From contig OZ010788.1 of assembly GCA_963932465.1 (NCBI GenBank), positions 198,030,559 to 198,094,558 on the forward strand: 64,000 bases of DNA. The letters run 5' to 3'. The stretch comes from Maratus speciosus (Eukaryota; Arthropoda; Arachnida; Araneae; Salticidae). The first letter of the stretch is position 1; each line of letters begins with the position of its first letter. The position numbers and the translations under genes are program-made. Under the pieces are notes generated by a model. That model was not told the DNA's origin. It made no database searches and worked only from the letters and a program-made list of their open reading frames with translations. Below are positions 57,535-64,000 of this stretch, one piece after another.

Positions 57535-59327
57535 TACAGTGTGTCCACGTATAACCTGACCGACCTTTATTTTCGAAACCGTTGGTCCTAGATGCATACT
57601 TCCAATTACAAAAATGGTCAAAATTAGGTGCAGGGTTAAGATAAAAAAAGTTTGAAGCGAAAAAACAATTTAGTGAAGAATTACAGAATCTAAATTTTTA
57701 TACGGTACCCCGGTCCTATAAGTTATATTTAGTAAAATTTCCCTATTACACTGGTAAGTAAGGCAAAAAAAGTCCCGTTATTCTACGATTAAAATTGACC
57801 GAATAATAGCTGTTTAAAGTTGGAGTATACTTTTTGCTGCATATTAGGGATCATTCACAAATTTAGTAGAAATATAATTTCGTCAGATATATTAAAGAAA
57901 TGGTTGAGAGTAAAATTAGCATTGCAATATAAATTTGAAATCTTTAATCATTCTGACATATTATTGCAAAATGTACAATTTGTGCTGAACATCATAAAAG
58001 GATAAAAATAACAGATTTTTTGTTAAATAAAAGGATGAAAAACAACAGCCTCAGTTCTTTACAAAATGATACATGTTTTAAAATGCAGTTAGATTACACT
58101 GTCTTTCAAATTTTGGGTTGTGGCATGTTTTTTAGCTTTTGAAAATTGATTCTTATGTAATTTTTAGCACTGAATACGAAAAGGACCTTCCCTTTAAACC
58201 ATCACGTGTGAAATTTTCTCAAATCGCAAATTTCAAAGTTGAAAAGCTAAAAGTTAAAATTGATCCCCCATCCCCTCCCAACCTCATCGGATCCCCGAGT
58301 TGTTTAGCTGTAAGAAACCCAGTATAAGCCAAAAAATCTAATAAATTATTGAATTAAATAAAATTAAACCGAATAAAAAAGTCTTACATCTATTTTATAG
58401 TATCAGATTTTTCGCTATTTTTTAACCTTGAAATTTACGATTTGCGAAAAATCCTGACATGATGGTTAAAAGTGAAGGTAATTCTTTTATTCAGCGTTAA
58501 AAAATACAATGTAATTATAAAATTTAAAAAAACACAACCATCGCAGGTTTATGTTATCTAATCTAAAACTCTTTCTGAAACCTGTTGACGGTAATCTATC
58601 CGAATTTTTTTGTGTTATCCTCTAAGATAAGTATGCAAAGATGGTAAGAGTCGAAAATCATAATAATATTGCATTTTCATCGGATTTAAGTCAGTATGTA
58701 AAATTTAACTTCGATCGGACATTTGAAACTAAGTTAAAGTTCTAGTACAAATTTTAAACTGGAAAGATGATCATTGTAAGTTAAATAAAATCTTATGAAA
58801 ATAACACAATTTTAGTTAAAAGAAATCATAGCCTCAAATCCTTACAAAATAAAATATATGTTAAAATGCAATTATTTTAACTAATCTGAAACTTAACTAA
58901 TAAAACTTAATCGTAATATTTGTGCGTAATATTCTTTCAAAGCGCAGATACCTTGAAATAAGTTTAAGTACTTTACATACGATTCCTGAAAGCATGGCAG
59001 AAATCATCTGTTTTGAGATGCATAAAAGTGGTTTAAGTCGTGCATTTCAAAGTTTCATAATTTGGTCAATTTTAATGTTAGATGAATGAGACTTTTTTTG
59101 CTTACTTGTTAGTTTCACAGTAAAGTTTTACTAAATATCACTTATAGAACCGGGGGACCATATAAAAATTTAAATTTCGTAATTTTTAATAAATTTTTTT
59201 CTTGACCCAAATCGCCTTAAAAATAATTCTTTACCTTATTTAAACAATTTTTGTAATTGGAAGTATGCATCTAGGACCAACGGTTGCGAAAATAAAGATA
59301 GGTCAGGTTATACGTGGACACACTGTA
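57535..59327. mobile_element. Family F2: TA-flanked element with ~300-bp inverted ends, 1.8 kb
   Basis: Tips TACAGTGTGTCCACG from both sides, flanked by TA (57533-57534 and 59328-59329). The inverted arms run about 300 bp, including AACCGTTGGTCCTAGATGCA, CTTCCAATTACAAAAAT and a CCTATAAGT(T/G)ATATTTAGTAAA block shared with F1. The 1.2 kb centre has no transposase frame. Confidence 0.85.
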
Positions 59328-59329
59328 TA

Positions 59330-59901
59330 ACCCGTTGCATGGGCTAGGAGAGAGAGAATTTTACGATTATTGAGTTGCTTAATTAAACCACGACACCTGG
59401 AGTGCTTTTTTTCCTGAATCTTCATCATTTGTTCTAATACGTAACATCTAGTGGTACATTTTACTACGTAGCAACTGCCACACATGGATCACCTATAACT
59501 AGTGGGATTTGGTGCATTTAATGGTCGATTAATAAACGTTTTGATGCATCTATAGGCTTCGATTATTATGCTTCGGAAAACATTCCAATGGACGACAGCC
59601 TGGCCTTCCACTCTTCCATCACGATTGTACGACTGCAAAAAACCATGACTTCTTCATTGAGTACATAATGTGGGTATGCTGGTGCTTAAGATCTACATGT
59701 TTATATGATACGAGTGAAATCCTTTCATATATATATATAGATAGATATAATAACGCATCTTCTATGAATGAACTCACAAGCTCCTCTGACGATTCTGTGG
59801 GTCATTCATAGTTTCTTATTTTACATACTGATTTCCTATGTTCATTTCTAAATGATCTTTAGAACTTTAGCAATTTCTTCATACATTTGTGATTTCAAAT
59901 T

Positions 59902-59939
<38 letters not shown>

Positions 59940-60007
59940 CTATTAAATAAACATCACCGACCACCAACAAAAACTGTGAAATTATGAATAAAAAAAATAT
60001 ATATATA
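59330..60007. repeat. Unassigned sequence with TA microsatellites
   Basis: TA runs at about 59729-59745, 59905-59938 and 59998-60009. Nothing else recognised. The last run abuts family R copy 2, as at copy 1. Confidence 0.6.
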
Positions 60008-61850
60008 TCACTTTTCTATGGACACGATAACTTCCTTAATTCTGCACAAATGTCTTTTAAACTGATACATAAAATCAAGGGGTAGAAAATCCCGGTCAAG
60101 TTTGTGAATGGGCAAAATCGGACCAAGGGGGTGGAAATAGGGAGGGGTTTTGTGAAAACCGAAAAAAACCCCATAACTTCTTAATTTTTAGGTGCGTTCG
60201 TAATTATATAAATACGTAGCACCTATAGTCGTCGTTCAGTCCGTCTGTCCGTCTGTCCGTCCGCACATAACAGAGCAAAAACTACCCAACCGAATGATCT
60301 GAAATTTTAAATATATGATTGTTGCAGAATTTTGTCGAGCCATTTCAAATTTTATGAAAATCGGATGTATAGTTTAATTACAGGGACAGTCAAAAGTTTT
60401 TCTTTACATTACGGCCAATGGGGAAAATTATTGCAAGTTCATTTTAATGATGTTACAGCCTTCCGAATGGTCTGGAATTTTAAATATATCATTGTTGCAG
60501 AATTTTGCCGAGCTATTTAAAATTTTATGAAAATCGGATGTATAGTTTAATTACAGGGACAATCAAAAGTTTTTCTTTACATTACGGGCAGTAGGAAAAA
60601 TTATTGCAAGTGCATTTTAATGATGTTACAGCCTTCCGAATGATCTGAAATTTTAAATATATGATTGTTGCAAAAGTTTGTCGAGCCATTTCAAATTTTA
60701 TGAAAATCGGATGTATAGCTTAATTACAGGGATAGTCAAAATTTTTCCGTTTCATTACAGGGAATGGGAAAAAATTATTACAGTGTATTTTAATGATGTT
60801 ACAGACTATGCACTTACGAAGTGCAAAAAACTATACATTCAGTACAATATGGGGTGCAAAAAATAATTATAAAACTAGCTATAGTACGAACGCACCACAT
60901 TTGCCACGTTTGACGAGCAATTTCCAACTTGTTATACATATCAAATCAGATCAAAATTATTATTACTTCTAGGGAAAGGGCAAAAAAATTATGTATCACA
61001 GATTTTTCATAAAATTAAAAATGGGCTCAAGGGGCGCAAAAAATAGGGTTTTAGGCAGAAAAAAATTCATAACTTCGTCAATTCTTAAAAATTCACTTAA
61101 ACTTATTAAAAATCTTCTTAATATTATCTACAACTTTTATATTGACAAGTTTTTGATAGGATCAACTCTTGCAGCAGCAAAAAAAAAAAAAAATAAATAA
61201 ATAAAATAAAATAAAATAAACAAAAATAGATGTTGACGAAAAAATTATCGTATTAAGGGTGTACTCAAATCCAAACGGCTTATTTTCTGACCCATTTTTA
61301 AATTCATTTTCGCTCTCAAACGCACCCAATTGGCATGTTCTCTTATTCAGAAACTATATAATGTGCTGTGTTGGTCATTATTTTGATAAAGGCAGAATAT
61401 ATTTTTAAAAATGCAGCCAAAGTGGGCATTTTGAACCGAATTTCCCGAAGCGATAGTGCTGGAAACGAAAAAAATGGTCGTACTGAGAAAATAATTGTAA
61501 ATCAAATTCTAATTAATTGAACGGAAAATAAAAACACAGATCGCTTTTAAATCTCTTGAAAAAATCAAGTCAGCAAGTTTCATGTTTTTACTTTTAAAAA
61601 TGAGTTTGAAAATGTGTCAGAAAATTTCGAGTTGTTGAGCGTGGAAAAATATTTTTTTGAATACTGCCTTAAATTATTTTGATAAAGCGAGCTGTTACAG
61701 AAAAATGAAATTAAAAAAATCGTCAAAAGCGGCCAGATAAAATTGTTAAACTGGGTTTATCTCTAGTCTTGATTATTTTTTGTTTGTGAAATTAGTACTT
61801 AACTTTGAAATCTACCTCCGCCTGTAGGCCAAACTGGCAGGGAATTTTTT
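60008..61850. repeat. Family R repeat, copy 2, split by a Z element
   Basis: Collinear with 3657-4905. The family Z element at 60191-60931 interrupts it: left flank CATAACTTCTTAATTTTTA, right flank TACATATCAAATCAGAT, which are adjacent in copy 1 near 3826-3850 (ACTTCTTAAATTTTGTACAT). This gives an empty site for Z. Confidence 0.62.
60191..60931 (+). mobile_element. Family Z element, copy 2, 741 bp (TTA target)
   Basis: Flanked by TTA (60188-60190 and 60932-60934). Starts GGTGCGTTCGTAATTATATA, carries a GTCCGTCTGTCCGTCTGTCC tract at about 60239, then three tandem modules (CAGGGACAGTCAAAAG and variants at 60381, 60554 and 60727, exactly 173 bp apart), an inverted TACGAACGCACC, and a 35-bp tail ending AACTTG. 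The modules resemble those of family G (TTACAGGGACA, ACATTA-GG-CAATGGGG). The two 62-residue frames starting MSSHFKFYENRMYSL are the same module translated twice. No protein gene recognised. Confidence 0.75.
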
Positions 61851-62199
61851 GATATAAAATTATGTTAGGGCCAGAAGTGACAAGGCTTGCAAGAAGAGGC
61901 GAGAGGAAAATGTATTAAAAAATAAGATTTAACCAAAAATGTACTTTATATTAAAATTATTCTTTGATGAATATGTGAGATTTTCTTTTAACTATTTTGA
62001 AATCGTTCTATCTGTTTAAATTTTTAGGATGATTTCAGTAAATTTTTTCTCCATTGAAAATGTTATTTTTTAACGTAAATGCAAAATACCATGCACATTA
62101 TTTTTTCAGCGGTCCTTTTAAAATTTCTGTTACCATCGGTCTTATTAGTAAACAAGTAATTATTTAAAAGATGGAATAGACTTCCATTATCTAAGTTTA
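61851..62199. other. No recognisable feature
   Basis: AT-rich, without repeats shared elsewhere in the window or open frames of note. Confidence 0.55.
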
Positions 62200-62830
62200 A
62201 ACTATTCGGATGTGGCAATCCTAAAACTTTCTTCTATCTCGTACATGTTAATACTTCCTGAAAAATGCATTATAGCAGCGCCGCCGGTTAGGTGATTTAC
62301 ACCAAAATCTAATCTGCAACAACTTATGTCAACTTCTAATTGAATTTGAAGTTTGGTGTAAATCCATGCATTAGTTTTTGAGATAGAGCTATTGCGGGAT
62401 CGTGAAAAGTTCTGCATAGCAGTGGCACTTGTTGGGCAATTTATACCAAAAATTTATCCGGATCAATCTATATCAGGAACTAACTGAATCTAAAGTTTGA
62501 TGAAAATTCATGCATTAGTTCTTGAGATGCAGCTGTTGTAGAAATCGCGAAAAATGCAGAGTAGTAGCGCCACCTGTTGGGCGATTTACACGAAACACTA
62601 AATAACACTAATTTATATCATGGACTAACTGAATCTGAAGTTTTCTGAAAATCCGTGCTTTAGTTCTTGAGATATAGCTATTGTGGAAATCATGAATACT
62701 GCAGCATAGCAGCGCCACCTGCCGGGAGATTTACACCGAAAAGTAAACAGCACCAATTTATATCAGGGACTAATTGCATCAAAAGTTTTATTAAATTTCG
62801 TTCATTAGTTCTTGAGATAGAGCGCCCACA
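62200..62830 (+). repeat. 145-bp tandem repeat, four units
   Basis: Units marked by GC(A/C)GCGCC(A/G)CCnGnnGG-type sequence at 62274, 62419, 62563 and 62709 (periods 145, 144, 146). Each also contains ATTTACACC or a variant, an AACTGAATCT block and TTAGTTCTTGAGATA. The family U sequence follows directly. The 65- to 71-residue frames here are repeat translations. Confidence 0.85.
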
Positions 62831-62960
62831 AAACTTGTGTCACATACAGGCAGACATTTTGTAAAAACATGTTTTTCTGGATCTCGGACCCCTAAAACGT
62901 GTAAATCCGCCGAAAACCGGAATTCGAAAATTTTCACGAATCTAATACATTCTTCTTGTA
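62831..62960. repeat. Family U repeat, copy 2
   Basis: Reverse complement of 29580-29700, sharing CAGACATTTTGTA, AAAACATGTTTTTC and GACCCCTAAAACGTGTAAAT. A short CAGGCAGAC tract stands where copy 1 has CTGTCTGTCTGCCCG. Confidence 0.5.
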
Positions 62961-63139
62961 AAGATAGAAGAAAGTAGGACAAAAAAAAAAACTTTTTACT
63001 CAATACATGAACTCGGAATTTCGAAATTTCACAAGCATATCGGACTTCTGCATTTTCTCGGAGTTGGCATACTTCGCAAACAGTTGCATACTACCAACCA
63101 TGCTCCAAATATTGCAAAGCAGATTTCATCATGCTCTGC

Positions 63140-63330
63140 TCATTGTAAGTTAGTGGTAAAAAATGTCTCATTCTTCTACTATTAAAACTGACCGAGTAAT
63201 AGATGTTTAAAGTTAAAGCATCTTTTTCGCTGCGAAATAGTGGTCATTTATAAATTTACTAGAAATATAAGTAACCGTCAGACATAAAAAAAGAGTAAAC
63301 TTAACATTACAGCATAAATTTCGAAATCTA
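63140..63330. repeat. Family F fragment
   Basis: Matches the inner part of the F arms: AAAACTGACCGAGTAATAG, GTTTAAAGTT, and ATAAATTTACTAGAAATATA, comparable to 57790-57890 and, inverted, 27690-27800. No element tip is present. Confidence 0.55.
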
Positions 63331-63399
63331 TTTTCATTCTGACATATTAAAGAAAAATGTACAATTTTGTACTAAAAATATGAGTTTAAAAATTATTAA

Positions 63400-64000
63400 A
63401 ATATCTAGAAGGGGTGAGTTCGCGATTAGCGTGAAGCTAAAGACCCAGTATAAATATAAATAGTTATACCAAAAGTTTTTTCATTAATAATGAAAGATAG
63501 AAATTTATTTTCTTACCTTTCTGGTAAAGCAGACATATGCTGGTTTACTTCATGTGAAAACAAACTATATATTTTATTTATTGAGTGGGTGTGAAAAATA
63601 TCTTCTTAGAATGATGGGAATGCACTCGTAGAGAAAAAACTATTTAATGCACGACGATGTCTAGGTTACATGGACGAACACATACACACTAAAAAAAAGA
63701 ATAAAATAAATGGGTTAAATGTGGGTACTATAGGAGTAATAACATTAAAGTCCAGTAGGAGACGCAAGTCTTCCATTGAATAAAGAGTTAACGCACTAAG
63801 AAACCGTGCGTCTTGGCCTCACGATGTCGGGCCTAGAAGTGCGAAGTAATAGGGGCCCACAAGAGTTAAAACAGAGTTAAAAAAAACTTGAAACAATACA
63901 GTCTGCTTAATAAGCAAAAAGGTTCTATTTAAAATCAGTTTATCAGGAAATTTCTGTGGTGCTGCGATCTGTTGACGCCTTTTCGAAACACAAGTCTTTT
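63400..64000. other. Unassigned right edge
   Basis: No repeat partner in the window and no open frame of note. Slightly less AT-rich around 63760-63870. Confidence 0.5.

Overview
This is a gene-poor, AT-rich eukaryotic (metazoan) window made almost entirely of transposable elements nested inside one another. I find one apparently intact protein-coding gene, a Tc1-type transposase at 39160-40155. The rest is non-coding transposon DNA, transposase remnants and satellite. There is no convincing host gene, tRNA or rRNA. The mix of hAT, Tc1/mariner/pogo, piggyBac-like, ISL2EU-like and Helitron elements, together with the base composition, suggests an arthropod, possibly an arachnid. That is inference from repeat content, not from a marker gene.

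Layout. 1-6.6 kb: a possible 6.1 kb element with TA-flanked ends, holding small pogo-, hAT- and piggyBac-type MITEs, repeat family R and two transposase fragments. 7.18-11.65 kb: a hAT element with an 8-bp target duplication, carrying a broken Tc1 transposase. 11.7-14.8 kb: two opposed copies of a modular repeat (family G), one split by a hAT MITE, then a related element (family Z). 15.64-23.26 kb: a 93-bp satellite cut by a 3.9 kb Helitron whose empty site can be read from the satellite. 24.05-28.05 kb: a hAT MITE with an internal minisatellite, beside an element with ~300-bp inverted ends (family F). 28-34.9 kb: more family G, a palindromic mariner MITE and a decayed ISL2EU-like element with SWIM and zinc-finger coding remnants. 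34.96-45.2 kb: a four-level nest, family G split by a hAT element, split by a minus-strand LTR retrotransposon with no gag-pol, carrying an intact Tc1. 46.15-52.97 kb: TA-flanked elements, piggyBac and hAT MITEs and a second Helitron. 53-64 kb: a third Helitron end, another hAT MITE, a second F element, a second R copy split by a Z element, and a 145-bp tandem repeat.

Most boundaries rest on target-site duplications I could read directly: 8 bp for hAT, TA for Tc1/mariner, TTAA for piggyBac, 5 bp for the LTR element, A|T for Helitrons and TTA for family Z. Several are confirmed because removing the insert restores a repeat seen uninterrupted elsewhere in the window. The elements do not form a pathway. 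The Tc1 transposase could act on its own ends; the MITEs depend on enzymes not encoded here. Families G and Z, which share a ~135-173-bp module, are the best candidates for something not yet described.
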